From Ecdyonurus torrentis (lineage: Eukaryota; Arthropoda; Insecta; Ephemeroptera; Heptageniidae), in contig OX439137.1 of the NCBI GenBank assembly GCA_949318235.1, positions 6,640,372 to 6,704,371 on the forward strand: a stretch of DNA of 64,000 nt, given 5' to 3'. This document shows positions 25,903-37,450 of this stretch, piece after piece. A program made the translations under genes and the position numbers. Position 1 is the first letter of the stretch. The number at the start of each line of letters is the position of its first letter. Below the pieces are notes generated by a model. It was not told the DNA's origin. It worked only from the letters and a program-made list of their open reading frames with translations, and made no database searches.

Positions 25903-26035
25903 CACAGAAACGGGTATGGAAAAAATTGTAGAGCAGGCAATAGGATACTAAAATTGGCGTCACATATACCCGAAGTTGCCTACTTTACTACTTTCTTTAA
26001 CCCCATTTTATGGGGCTAGAGACGAGTTTAGAGAT
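25903..26035 (+). mobile_element. Family H inverted-repeat element (H2)
   Basis: The right part has GAAGTTGCCTACTTTACTAC, then TTTAACCCCATTTTATGGGG and CTAGAGACGAGTT. This matches the right half of 54511-54668. The left arm is recognisable only as AGAGCAGGCAA. The central TGACGTCA of the other copy appears here as GGCGTCACA. Confidence 0.6.
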
Positions 26036-26174
26036 ATATGTACAACACGATACGTGTGGGGTTTATTTTATATTTTTATTTAAAATATTTTGAAAATTTG
26101 TTTTGATTGCAGTATAGTACTCTAAATAAATGCAGACTCAAAACTGCATGTTTTTGATATTGTTATTTACGTCT

Positions 26175-26196
26175 TCTCTCTCTCTCTCTCTCTCTC
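26175..26196. repeat. (CT)n microsatellite
   Basis: Short CT tract. Confidence 0.9.
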
Positions 26197-26581
26197 GCAC
26201 AGAAAAAAAAGTGTTACCAGTCACAGTACGCTTAAAAATGGTACCTAATTTAAATGCAATAAAGTATCAAAATACGAAGACCTCTCACCTTAAAAATCTT
26301 TATAGTGTTAACAATTAAAAATTATATATAAAAAAAAATCAACATGTAATCTTGGTTCAATAAAATTCATTCTTATATATTTATACCGAAAGCTGCCAAT
26401 ACTTGTAGTGAGAGATAGTTAAACATATTGAATGTTACATTTTCAACAACAAGCGGCCACAAATATACGTTACGTTCTTTGCAATTGTTTTCAAAATGTG
26501 GGTGGGTAAAACAGCAAAGTATTCTATACTGAACTGAATGAAGTATTGCTGGAAAATTAATTGACCGGATTTTTTGTGCAC

Positions 26582-26604
26582 TTTTTTTTTTTTTTTTTTT
26601 TTTT
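26582..26604. repeat. Poly(T) run
   Basis: About 23 consecutive T. Confidence 0.9.
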
Positions 26605-26760
26605 AACTCGAATAAAAAATGTTTTACTTAAGAGGTTTTTATTTTACCTTTAATAAGTTTGAATTTTTATTTGTAAGTTTTGAGTTTTGAGATTAGATAT
26701 TCGAGTTTTGAGTATAGAGTTTAAAGCTTTGAGTTTCCAGATTCAATTTTGGGACTTGTG

Positions 26761-27422
26761 TTAAGGCGGGAAATCAGGTACTACGGGATTTTACTAAAAA
26801 GTTGTAAAGAAAGAAAAATCTGAATTTTTGCAGAGTGATACATTAGGATATGGTATCTTAAGGGCGTAGAACACCTTGAACAAAAAAGTTGCGTAATATC
26901 CTAACAAACCTGAAAATCAACGTTGATTTGGCCGGAGTCATTGATTTCTAATTTATTTTCCATTCACAAAATGCCGCTGCCGGTCACTGACGTCACAGCT
27001 CGCCTGGTCCACGCGCAAGTAATCCGGGCGAGTTGTGACGTCAGTGACCGCCAGCGGCATTTTGTGAATGGAAAATAAATTAGAAATCAATGACTCCGGC
27101 CAAATCAACGTTGATTTTCAGGTTTGTTAGGATATTACGCAACTTTTTTGTTCAAGGTGTAAAAAAAATGTAAAAAAGAAAAAACAAAAAATGGGGGGTC
27201 ACCATGCTAGATTTTAAATTATAACTTTTTGAAGTTTTAGTCCAATAAGTGCCTATGTTAATTTCATTAATTATTTTCTCTCTTATTGGATAATCACATC
27301 ACGGGTTCTGAAAATTTTATCATAGGTAGCTGTTACTGTTAACTTTCAAATCTCACCATAAATATTGTTACTTTTTTTTTTTAGATTTTGAGATGCAAGC
27401 TATATCTGAATACAAATCTTAA
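26761..27422 (+). mobile_element. MITE family E (E2), split by a C element
   Basis: The left part 26761-26857 (TTAAGGCGGGAAATCAGGTA through CATTAGGATATGGTATC) and the right part 27161-27422 (GGGGTCACCATGCTAGAT through AATCTTAA) align with E1 at 18119-18470. The intervening 303 bases are a C element. Both outer ends keep TTAA. Confidence 0.85.
26858..27160 (+). mobile_element. Foldback MITE family C (C3), nested in E2
   Basis: Starts TTAAGGGCGTAGAACACCTT and has near-identical inverted arms with GCCGCTGCCGGTCACTGACG and its complement, so two TGACGTCA palindromes (near 26986 and 27036). The right end stops at TTCAAGGTGT, about 12-15 bases short of the usual terminus, and runs straight into the A-rich part of E2. 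It is one of the least diverged C copies. Confidence 0.88.
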
Positions 27423-28372
27423 ATATTTTTTTATTTAGTTTAAAGTTTCTAGTTCTGAATTTAGAATTTAAGTATCATATTATACTGTACAAAAATACAC
27501 ATTATATATACCACAAGTAATTTAATATTTAAAAATCCTTCTATAATATATATAACATATCAATAATTTCAACAACAAAAAATATAATATATACTAATTT
27601 ACTATAATAAACAAAAATAAATAAAACCAATAAAGCTGATAATATTAAACATGAAATATCTACTTTAAAAAAGTTTATGTATATACTTTAGTATATAAAT
27701 TTAAATATAACACATATCATAATATAATACTCTTTCCCTCTCTATAGGTTAATATAGCAATTACACACGTAAATTTAAAAAAAAAAAAAAAACGTAATTT
27801 CATTTTTTACATCATACAAACTAACATTCATTAATCTTACTTAAAAAAACTTTTTTTTAACGTATTTAATCCTTAATATTACATAGTATTAAGTATGCAT
27901 GAAAATATTATAAAATACATACAGCTGCAGTAAATTTTTTTTTTTGTCTTTATAAAAGTCTATTCAAATAATTCTACCCCGTTGATTAAAACTAGTTTTT
28001 CTATATATTATTATTATTTTAATTTAAATAAGGGTGTAATGATGAAACTGGTTTATATATAAATAATAATGAGAATAATATTATAACAATGAATATTATG
28101 ATATACATACAAGATTTTTTTTAATAATGTTTTCTTGACCGGATGTGTAATAAGTACTCTTTTTTGTATTAAAATAAAAGAATTTTTTATATTATGATTA
28201 TTATTCTTAAGATTTTAGACTTGAATTATAAAAAAAGGAGCATCAAAAGAAGTTTTTTTTTTTTTTTTCAAGACAATTATTATAATATAATAATGTTGGG
28301 TGCTACACTAAAAATCTAACACAAGTTATTTATTACTGCTAATTCATTAAAAATTAAAATACTTAGGTCACC
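27423..28372. other. AT-rich spacer
   Basis: No gene seen. Several A/T runs, including A near 27777-27792. Confidence 0.6.
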
Positions 28373-28715
28373 TTAAAGGAATAGACCAGAGAAAAACATA
28401 AGCATTGATATCACAAAACACTTGATGGGACTTACATAAATAACTTTAGTTTGTCTCCACACCCAACAGTAGCTCCGTAGCAGTGATCAGAAAATTCTAT
28501 TTATGCAACCCGCACAACATTTTCATACTAATTTTTGCATGTTTCTGACGTCATAAACATACATTTTCACTCAAATTGCATACTTTACAGGTTTTTCACG
28601 CTCTCTCGTGGGGCTACATTAACATTCTGGTAAAAATTATCATCAGTTTTGAAGATCCCATTTTGTGTTTATTCATTAAAAAGCACATTTTGTTTTATGT
28701 GGTCTATGGCTTTAA
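28373..28715 (-). mobile_element. MITE family A (A3), TTAA on both sides
   Basis: Full-length reverse copy of 343 bases from TTAAAGGAATAGACCAGAGA to GTGGTCTATGGCTTTAA. It contains TGTTTCTGACGTCATAAACA near 28546 and TCTCTCGTGGGGCTACATTA. The intact TTAA at both ends fits a piggyBac-type insertion. Confidence 0.9.
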
Positions 28716-28960
28716 GCATTGGGAATCCTAAGAACTTAGGATTTCTAATATTAGTTAGGAATTTTAGGTCCTTTCCTGTAGTCTGTTATTCTATTTATTA
28801 TTTTTTTTTTTTTAATTGCGCATCCTTGGTCAAGAATATAAGAAAATTTTCAATGGTAAATAAATAAAATGTTAGTATTTTTTTTTCTTTCCGCATGCTA
28901 AAATTTAAGGGTTGACGTGCGAAAGCTCGTATCTTTAAAATTGAAAAGCTGACTACTGTA

Positions 28961-29036
28961 AAACAGTTGGGTTGAATTGAGAGGTGTTGTAGCCTGATTT
29001 TGCCCAATAAAAGCCGTTAATTATTATTAATATTAT
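28961..29036 (+). mobile_element. Retroelement 3' end, second copy
   Basis: Carries AACAGTTGGGTTGAATTGAG, GTGTTGTAGCCTGATTTTGC and CCAATAAAAGCCGTTAATTA, followed by an ATT tail. It matches 8544-8612 on the opposite strand. The upstream sequence (28880-28960) may belong to the same element, but no protein motif is visible. Confidence 0.6.
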
Positions 29037-30322
29037 ATGAACTCATAAAATTATTTTAAATAATTTTATGCATAATTTTTAACCATCTGACCTGAAGAAT
29101 CCTCATTTATTTTTATATTCAAAGGCGTAAAAAAGAGACAATACAAAATATATATCTCTCGCAAGAGCACCAATATGTTAAAAACTTATACTGCATATTG
29201 TTATAACTATATATTTTAAGTTGTATTTAAATAGTACATTACATTTATACAATAATATAAAGATCCTTATTTATATACGATTTAATATACCATTAACATG
29301 TATAAAAATAACAAGTACTTTCCATCATTGCAAAACGTAAAATTGAATATATAAAAATCACTGTTGGATAAAATTATGTAGAACAAAATTTCAACAACAT
29401 AAATTTTAAACACAATTGGAAAGACAAAGTACCAGAGAATAAGAAAAGAGTTCCAACTTTTTTTTAAAAAAATTTTATATCAGAGTTTAAGAGTTGTTAT
29501 AATAATAAAAGTCTTAAATACTTTTTAACGTCACTAAGATAACAATTTTCCAAAATTTCTTACAAAATGGAAAATTTGCTTATTTCTGCATTACTGATTC
29601 GCATTACTAATGCATTAAATTGGTACAAAAATGACTTAAAAACTGAATTGAAAATTGCCCTTTTTACCATACGATTATTAAGAGTTGGAAGTCAAAAACG
29701 TTAGTCTCACTACCATATATGTCTTAGTTCCAAATAAAAAAATACGAATATTTTTTTTTTTTTTTTTTTTATCATTATTCATTATATATTTTTCTCCCTT
29801 AAATGGAGCTTATTGGTTTAGCGCGCGGGGAAACGTGGCGAAAGCTAAGGGTCCTATAATTTTACATTACTCTTATGGGGAAAAACACAATTTTTTTATT
29901 TTTTTATTTTATTTATTATTATTATTTTTTTTTTTTTTGCGATTTTTGAGAAAACTACTCCATCGATTTCGGAGAAATTTAAATGAGAACTACTAGACAT
30001 ACTTTTAAGTGTTTCAAGCCATAAAAAATATGATTTTATATAAATCGATAACCTCCATTAAAAATTTTCTTATAATTGAATCTGAAATTTCAAAGCTTCA
30101 ATAGTGTCAAAAAAAATAATGATATAAAATTAATTTCAAAAGCCTGATACAGTCTTTCAATCTTAAAATTTCCACTCTATAATTTTGCTAAATAATTTTG
30201 TAGCCGTGTTTTTTTATTATTATTTCTTTCTTTCTTTTTATTGTGATTGTACTAAAGCAAGACAGGCAGGGCAAGCAGGCAGATGCATACGGTTTGTCCA
30301 CTTATTGTCACGTACTCAAGCA

Positions 30323-30339
30323 GGGGGGGGGGGGGGGGG
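30323..30339. repeat. Poly(G) run
   Basis: About 17 consecutive G in AT-rich DNA. Confidence 0.9.
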
Positions 30340-30594
30340 ATTTCTTGTTATGTAGAGAACGATTTATCTCTGCGTCTTTATCTCGCTGACATCATTATTC
30401 AAGACAGACGAAATAAAAAAAAAAAAAAAAAACGAAAACGAAAACGAAAGAGCGAGTAAGAAACAGTTCCCACGACTATACATTTTTTTTTTTTGCATAT
30501 ACGCAGTTTTTAAGCTTTATTATTTTTTTCTGTAAATTTAATTATGTTTTGTATTTTTGCAATATAGTCAATATTTTATGTGTAATTTTTTATT

Positions 30595-30670
30595 GTTAAG
30601 TCCTTTTCACACGAAGCAATACTTTAATTGCGCAATAAATTTGATTGCAATCAATATAATATTAAAAACT
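30595..30670. repeat. Dispersed repeat family J fragment
   Basis: Contains CACACGAAGCAATAC and ATTGCGCAATAAATTTGATT. Similar sequence appears near 43915-44100, 46680-46800 and 48825-48925, sharing TTGATTGCA/TGAATTGCA and AATGGAGAT blocks. Confidence 0.4.
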
Positions 30671-31349
30671 ATTTTAAAATTTACACCTAATTTAATCTAA
30701 AAATATTTCTTCAAAAATTCGAGCAATCTTTATTATGGATTTTATTTTATTACAATTTTTGAATGACAAAAAAAAATAATAATAATAATAATAATGATTA
30801 TGCTCCAGTTTTCAAGAAAATATGAATCCAAATTTGAGACACAATTTACTCTACGGGATTTTTTTTTAAAAAAAAATCCATATCTTTCCATATTATTGTA
30901 ATATCTTTTAAAAAGTATTAAAATTATAGTCGATTCTAGAAACATCAATACCATTTTTTTTTCTCCTATTAAAATTCTACATTACATTTGTTGAATGGGA
31001 GTGGTCAATAAAGGCAATTAGTTGATGTAAAAAAGTGATCTTTCAATGCTGCTAATTTTTTGCACGCAGAACCAAGAAATTTGTAAAAATATAATATAAA
31101 AATAATGGGAAGTTATAATTTTGAATAATGGAAGTTTAAAATTTTAAATCCATGTTAATTGCAACTCTTTTTCTGTACTTATTTCAAAAGTGACGAACCT
31201 TGAAATTTTTACAAGTGGTACAGTTGACACACAATAAGTTTTAAAATGATACAAATCTGCTACAACAAAGAGACGATGAAAATCTGGACCTCTCTTTTTT
31301 TTTTAACTAAAACACTACTTGGACTTTTTTTTTTACAGTTTAGAAGTTA

Positions 31350-31566
31350 TTAAAGCCATAGATCACATAAAACAACGCGTGCTTTTTAATGAATAAACAT
31401 GAAATGCGATCTTCAAAACTGATGACAATTTTTACCAGAATGTTAATGTATAGCCCTAATACTGTAAAGTATGCAATTTGCGTGAGTATTTATGTTTCAG
31501 ACGTCAGAAATATGCAAAAATTAGTAAACAATGTTGTGCGGGTTAAATGAATTGAAATTTTCTGTC
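31350..31566 (+). mobile_element. MITE family A, 3'-truncated (A4)
   Basis: Starts with TTAAAGCCATAGATCACATA and follows family A through GCAATTTGCGTGAGTATT and GCAAAAATTAGTAAAC. It is lost after GAATTGAAATTTTCTG. The TGACGTCA has mutated to CAGACGTCA. Confidence 0.8.
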
Positions 31567-31940
31567 AATCTAAAAATAAAAATAAATTTTATACAATGAC
31601 GTTCACAATTTTGTTCCTCCCAAATGCATTATTTCTGCAGTGTCAAAAATTAAATTAATGAAAAAAAAAATCTTCAAACGAGAATGAATTAAGTTTACTT
31701 TATAATCTGTGAGATCTTGTTTAATTTTTATTTATTTTCTTCGTATATAGAAAGCACAAATTCTCAACATTTTAATTTAAGAAAAAAAAGCTTACAGATT
31801 AAAAATACTTTATTAACTTTTATATATAAGAAGCAAAAAAGAAATTATTAAAAAATATATACGTCATTTTGTTGTTAATCAAATTACTAAATCAAATAAT
31901 ATAAGAAAATTTCATTAAAAAAAAAGGAGAGAGAAAAAAG

Positions 31941-31945
<5 letters not shown>

Positions 31946-31976
<31 letters not shown>
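31946..31976. repeat. (GA)n microsatellite
   Basis: Short GA tract with A-rich edges. Confidence 0.93.
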
Positions 31977-31980
<4 letters not shown>

Positions 31981-32356
31981 ATTTAATTAAATAACATAGG
32001 AAAGTAAATAAACGTAGTGTAATTTGTTAAGTTTGTGACGTCATTAAGCGGATATATGAAATGTAATATATATTAGTGGTAAGCCACTAATGAGAATCTT
32101 CACTGATTACTTTTTCTCGCATCTTCTCTCTTATATATATCGTAATAATAATAATAATATCGCGATGTTTTATAATATCGATATATATGTTTATCGGGTA
32201 GTATATAATACAGGATACAATGGTTATTGTATTTTGATACTAAATTCTTATATGATACTGATTCTGATTATTAATTTGTATAAATTAGGATTCGTAAAAA
32301 GTTTATATGTGATCCTTGATTACCTTGATGCAGTAGTTATAAAAAAATTGAAATGC

Positions 32357-32702
32357 TTAAAGCCATAGACCACATAAAACTGCATGTGCTTTTTAATGAA
32401 TAAACACTAAATGGGATCTTCAAAACTGATGACAATTTTTACCAGAATGTTAATGTAGCCCCACGAGAGAGCGTAAAAATACTGTAAAGTATGCAATTTG
32501 CGTGACTATTCATGTTTTTGACGTCAGAAACATGCAAAAATTAGAAGAAGAAAAAAATGCCAGCTGGGTTGCATAAATTAAAATTTTCTGGTCACTGCTA
32601 CGGGGCTACTGAGACAAACTAAAGTTATTTTATTTGTATATGTCCCATAAAGTGTTTTGTGATATAAATGCTTATGTTTTCTTGTGGTCTATTCCTTTAA
32701 GG
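32357..32702 (+). mobile_element. MITE family A (A5), TTAA on both sides
   Basis: Full-length copy from TTAAAGCCATAGACCACATA to GTGGTCTATTCCTTTAA. It contains TTTTTGACGTCAGAAACATG near 32518 and CCCCACGAGAGAGCG. A 92-codon frame just upstream (32090-32368) ends inside it and is not supported as a gene. Confidence 0.9.
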
Positions 32703-34178
32703 ATTAGTAAATTAAGGGTATTTTGTATTTTCCCGCGCTACCTGTGATTGGCTATAGCTTGCTCCAATGAATGAACCCTATTTATACTCTCCCGTTTACA
32801 CTTCTATTTACTCGATTTACGGGGACAGATTAGAGGTCTAGTATCTCCCGATGTTGACTATCCCTTGCCTTTATTTTAATGCTTTTTATGCTACCTCTGA
32901 TAAAAAATTAAGAGTATGGATAATCATAAAATTGAGGGTGAAATATATTGCTTAAATTTTAAATTGTGGGCCTAAAATTTTAAACACTTTTAATTTAAAT
33001 TTTCATATATAATAACTTTAAAAAAATATATTTCGTGTTTTTATATTGGTTTTTAAAGTAACATTAAAATGAGGAAAAATGAGGTGTATTTTTTTAAGCA
33101 AATAATAATAAAAGTCAAGAAAACAATGGTAAAATTTATGTGGCTTTAATTAGTATTCACTCTTAAAAATAAATGCCAACCTAAATTAAAAGCACTGTTG
33201 TTCCATATATCATATTTTTCTATAATTATTATTTAACTTATTAATTTTGTATATTTTTTTATGTAATTCCAATAAAAATTAAAATAACAATAAAAATTTT
33301 AGGAAACTTTAAACATACGATAAATGAAAAAATCGGGAGATAAGTGAATCGATTTTTATTTTTCTTATATTCTTACCAACCCCAAAACTTTTTTTTTTTC
33401 CTTTCCCTTCTTTCTTTTCTTTCTTTCCTTCCACACATCGGTCTAGGTTTAATATGAAGCTAGCATTGTGTGCCCTTATTGCATTTACTAGCAAGATTAG
33501 ACCAAAAACTACCCCCCCCCGCCCTCTATCTCTCTCTTCTCCACCCCCACCCTCCCTAGCTTTATATGAGGATAAAAATTAAGCAAGCTCTCGCTCTCTC
33601 TTGCGTTCTTAATATTAACGTTTCTTAATGGATCTTAACAAATTGGAATTTACTTTTTTTTTTCTGTAATTTATTTTTTTTAAGTGATTAGAATTTTTTT
33701 TTTTAAAGTGGTAGTTAATGACTTTTTTTTAATATTAAATTTGTGTATATTTAATCTGGTTAATTTGTAAGATTTTTTTAATTTGATTTTTTAATGAAAA
33801 TAAGTAATTTACATAGTGGTTATTGATGTTGGGAATTAGAGGGGATGAAAATTATATCTTCAAGTCAGTTTTTCTTTGTATATACTTTTTTTATTATTAA
33901 ATTTAATTTACTTTATAATTTGTTTTAAATGCTTTTAAAAAAATTATATTTTTAATTATTGATGGATTTAAAAGGAGAGGTCAATAATAAAGAAGTAGAA
34001 AGTGATATTAGGCTGGATTTTTTTTTTTTAACTTATAGAACCTAGGAATTCTAAGATCCTTAAATTTTTCTGAGCATAATTATAGAAACTATAAAGTCTT
34101 TATACCCAAAGGGCTTTGATGAATCGAATTCAAAGCGTATAGATTTGAATATCTTGTTTATAATGGTGAAAAGTTACA
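32703..34178. other. Spacer with CCAAT-containing repeat and C-rich tract
   Basis: CTACCTGTGATTGGCTATAG near 32736 repeats the motif at 5689. A C-rich polypyrimidine tract lies at 33511-33557. Otherwise AT-rich with no gene. Confidence 0.5.
33511..33557 (-). other. C-rich tract, G-quadruplex potential on minus strand
   Basis: C-runs of ten, three, five, three and three bases separated by CT-rich sequence. The complementary strand has four or more G-runs. Confidence 0.55.
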
Positions 34179-34201
34179 CTATAGGGTGTATCCGCATGAC
34201 A

Positions 34202-35187
34202 CAGGGTCGGCCTGGCCAGGTCCGCTAGTCCGCGATTGCGGACCGGGCCCCCCCGGGCGCGGGCCCTTGCCGTTCCCACAACACTCCAATTAAAAAAAAA
34301 AAAAAAAAAAAGAAGAAGAAGAAAAAAATAAAAAAAAAAAAAGAAGAAGAAGAAAAAAAAAAAAAAAAAAAAAAAAAAGAAGAAGAAGAAAAAAAAAAAA
34401 AAAGAAGAAGAAGAAGAAGAAAATTAAAAGGACAATTTCAGACTGATAAATTTTCTTTTTCTTTCAAGAGACGATAATAAATTACATTCAATCTTTAAAT
34501 TCTATCCGCTTTTAATTTTTAAAAAAATTGCACTCCTACAGTGAACTCTAGTCTAGTGGTCAATTAGCAATTTTTTTGTTATTGTTCACCTCCTTTATAT
34601 AATTTGTTCCCCTTTATATTGGTAAAAATAATAAAAAAAATTGTGATTTTTTGATTGAACGGCGGGGAAGAAATGTGACTTGGTGCGGCAAGTGTGTCGG
34701 TGTGACAATACTAATTAGTAAAGATAAATTTATGATTAAATTATCGCTCCTAAATGTTTTCTAAACCAGAATATAAACACAATACTGGTGCACTGAAACG
34801 TACTCAGTCCGCTAGAAAAGAATTGGATAAGTGTGGAAATGATCCTAAAAACAAAGAAAGCTGTCGTTCTCCGCGTTTAAATAAAATAGTTGATTTTGTT
34901 CAATTGTATTTTTTAATTTAATATTTTTTCTTAACACCAGATTTTTCTCCATTATCTTATAGCTCATTTAAAAACAGTATAATGATTTTATTTGTAGTGT
35001 GCATGTCATAAAAATCTCATACAAAAGTGAAGTATTTTCAGTAAATTCCTAATTAAAAGGGGGCGTGGCCTCAAAAAAATTTCGACTGCGGCGCATTTTT
35101 TGGGGGCTTCGCCCCCAAACCCCCCATTGTTCGCGGGCCCTTTTGTAATCTCGCGGACCGGGCCTTTTCCTCCCAGGCCGACCCTGG
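34202..35187 (+). mobile_element. hAT-like element inserted in B3
   Basis: Terminal inverted repeats are CAGGGTCGGCCTGG at the left and CCAGGCCGACCCTG at the right, with a further GC-rich subterminal region (GGACCGGGCC). The flanks carry GCATGACA on both sides (34194-34201 and 35188-35195), an 8-bp duplication; one extra G sits at the right junction. CAG-type ends and 8-bp duplications define the hAT superfamily. At about 986 bases it is too short to encode a transposase, so it is a deletion derivative. The interior holds a poly(A)/(GAA) stretch at 34293-34423 and a small frame at 34754-34921. Confidence 0.85.
34754..34921 (+). pseudogene. Possible transposase N-terminal remnant in hAT element
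   Basis: A 55-codon frame from ATG to TAA within the hAT-like element. Seen: MFSKPEYKHNTGALKRTQSA, then a lysine- and cysteine-bearing stretch (KELDKCGNDPKNKESC), then a hydrophobic run-off ending LYFLI. The basic K-x-x-(Y/H)-x-S/T-G-x-x-K-R pattern at the N terminus resembles the start of hAT-family proteins of the ZMYM/TTF-zinc-finger type, where a short basic segment precedes the zinc finger. No zinc finger, catalytic DDE residues or dimerisation domain follow, so this would be a leftover first coding segment. Its place between hAT ends favours the reading; the frame is short, so certainty is low. Confidence 0.4.
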
Positions 35188-35477
35188 GCATGACATATGA
35201 TTTAATGCACTTGGAGGCCATACTGGAGTAGTGAATAACATTGCTAAGCATAGGACAAACGTCGTTAAAGGCAATTTTCTTTCGGAAATTGGCTATTTTT
35301 GTGTTATTGTTATATCACATAATACTTGAGATACTAATTCAGCATATTTTCAGCATCAATGCTCTCAAAAATATTGCATAGTGTTTTTTAAATGGCAAAA
35401 TGAGTTATTTTCTTATGCCACTCATGTTATTGAGTTATCCAACATGGTGTTGACTTTAACATGAATGCATGAATGAA

Positions 35478-35856
35478 GAATAAATTGCGTTTTTTATGCT
35501 GCATTTATGTCATTATAGCATAAATTATGCTAAATTAGAACAACATAAATAATTATGATTTACAACATAATATTTATGCTTCGCAACATAATTATTATTA
35601 AGTATAGCATAGCATGACTATATTATGCTGTGTAAAGAAAATTGAATACATATTGCTAAAACTCAAGAATTGTAATTATTAATTTGTTAATTAACATGCT
35701 AATTAACTTGATTAATTAACTTGTTAATGTTTTTAAATTGGAATTGCATGATTTATGTTAAACAGCATAAATATAGTATTGGCTGTTATGAATTAATATT
35801 GCTGAAATTTAGCTATAGCATAATTATTACGTATTAACTTTACATATACGTGCAAA
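35478..35856 (+). mobile_element. MITE family D (D3)
   Basis: Starts near AATAAATTGCGTTTTTTATG, with CATTATAGCATAAATTATGC, many AACATAATTAT and ATTTATGCT motifs, and the right end GCATAATTATTACGTA. It abuts the right end of B3. No coding capacity. Confidence 0.65.
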
Positions 35857-35985
35857 CGGGAATATCTTGATTTTTGTACCACCTTAAAATGTTAAAATTG
35901 GCTAATTAAAAATATTGTAGAAAAATACTGTGAGAAAAATCTATATGTATATAACGAAGTGTTAAGAAGATGAGTTTTTTTCTCT

Positions 35986-36015
35986 CCTTTTTTTTTTTTT
36001 TTTTTTTTTTTTTTT
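35986..36015. repeat. Poly(T) run
   Basis: About 28 T. Confidence 0.9.
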
Positions 36016-36120
36016 CTTTTAGTGTGTTAATAGCAATTTAATGTGATTGTTTGTTGGCCCCAGTAAATTTTCTTCTTAGTGTTGTTTGTTGTCGCCCAGA
36101 AGTAATTAAACTCGTCTTCG

Positions 36121-36123
<3 letters not shown>

Positions 36124-36154
<31 letters not shown>
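36124..36154. repeat. (CT)n microsatellite
   Basis: CT tract; the open frames around it are repeat translations joined to chance flanks. Confidence 0.95.
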
Positions 36155-36158
<4 letters not shown>

Positions 36159-36253
36159 CTGGAGCACGTATGGTCACCACTCCAGGCCTTGCCAAAGCCA
36201 AAACAAAGAAAAGGCAACAACAATGTCTCTGATTGTAAACATTTAATTGTATA

Positions 36254-36286
<33 letters not shown>

Positions 36287-36818
36287 CAGTTCTTCCATGC
36301 AATTTATTTTTGTGTCAAGATAAATTAGACGTTTTTACGTAAATATATATATATATTTTCAATAATACCTTTAGAGAAATAAAACAAAGCTTTGTTCTAT
36401 ATTTACTTTAGTAATGTTTTTACTATAGGAATTATACCTGATATTCCAATAACTAAGCTATAGAATTACTATTTTATGATATCAATTACACATATTTGGA
36501 AAAAAATTATAAAAAAAAGAGCTTTACTTTTGAAATGAGTTTAAAAACCACAATAATTTACACGATCAAGTATCAGCATATTAGTATAGTGACGTCAGAA
36601 TCATGCAATTAATGTTATTGTTAAATTACTGTTCTTTAATAATAAATATTTGCCAAGTTAGTAACTTTTTGCATTGAATTTACTGATGATATGTTAAGTA
36701 AAATTACACCAATATATGACGCTCAATTAAAGCATTTCTTCTAAAGTATACGTTCGAAAAAATTTCTGCATTGAGAGTTTTTTTTCTGGGTGTACAAAAT
36801 TTTAATATAGCCAATCAT

Positions 36819-37142
36819 TATAGGGTGTATCAGTGCATCCACTGCATGATGACGTCATATTGAATGCGCTTCGACGCCATACTAGAACGATGAATAGCAT
36901 TGAAACATAGAACAAACGAGTGATTTTTGGTTATTTTCTTAGAAAAATTATAGGTAATTTTTTTATTATATTATTTTTCTCACAAATACTTGAAAATCTA
37001 ATTTAAACTGCTAACAGCATCAGTGCTCTCAAAAATTTGTTAAGAATTTATAAACTGGCAAAATGTGTTATTTACCCATACCAGTTCATATTATTTAGTG
37101 ATTCAGCATGGCGTCGACTTTGAAATGAATGAATACACCCTA
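36819..37142 (+). mobile_element. MITE family B (B4)
   Basis: From TATAGGGTGTATCAGTGCAT to AATGAATACACCCTA. It contains TGATGACGTCATATTGAATG near 36850, ACAGCATCAGTGCTCTCAAA and TCAGCATGGCGTCGACTTTG. The right terminus touches the left terminus of B5. Confidence 0.88.
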
Positions 37143-37450
37143 CATAGAGTGCATCCGCATGACGTCATATTTAATGCGCTTGGAGGCCATACTGGAGTAG
37201 TGAATAACATTGCTGAGCATAGGAAAAACTTCGTTAAAGGCAATTTTCTTTGGGAAATCGGTAAAAATTTTGTTATAGTTATTTTTCTCACATTACTTAA
37301 GATACTAATTCAACATATTTACAGCATCAATGCTCTCAAAAATATTGCATAGTGTTTTTAAACTGTCAAAAAGAGTTAGTTTCCTATGCCACCCATGTTA
37401 TTGAGTGATCCAACATGGCGTTGACTTTAACATGAATGCATACACCCTAG
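37143..37450 (+). mobile_element. MITE family B (B5), adjacent head-to-tail to B4
   Basis: From CATAGAGTGCATCCGCATGA to GAATGCATACACCCTA. It contains GCATGACGTCATATTTAATG near 37159 and the full internal block. A 95-codon plus-strand frame (37065-37352) spans the B4/B5 junction and has no support as a gene. Confidence 0.88.

Larger units (their letters stand above)
29037..31349. other. AT-rich spacer with a GC-richer insert
   Basis: Around 29805-29870 there is a short GC-richer stretch (TTGGTTTAGCGCGCGGGGAA), possibly another piece of the CCAAT-containing dispersed repeat. A family J fragment is at 30595-30670. No gene seen. Confidence 0.5.
34179..35470 (+). mobile_element. MITE family B (B3), split by a hAT-like element
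   Basis: The left part 34179-34201 (CTATAGGGTGTATCCGCATG) and the right part from 35188 (GCATGACATATGATTTAATG, GGAGGCCATACTGGAGTAGT, then ACAGCATCAATGCTCTCAAA) rejoin exactly as in intact B copies. The right end is near AACATGAATGCAT, immediately followed by a D element. Confidence 0.85.

Noticed and set aside
35006..35274. Two overlapping minus-strand frames with proline- and glycine-rich stretches
   Set aside because: They cross the hAT right end and the B3 junction; the composition comes from the GC-rich hAT terminus.
37065..37352. 95-codon plus-strand frame
   Set aside because: It spans the junction of two non-coding MITE copies.
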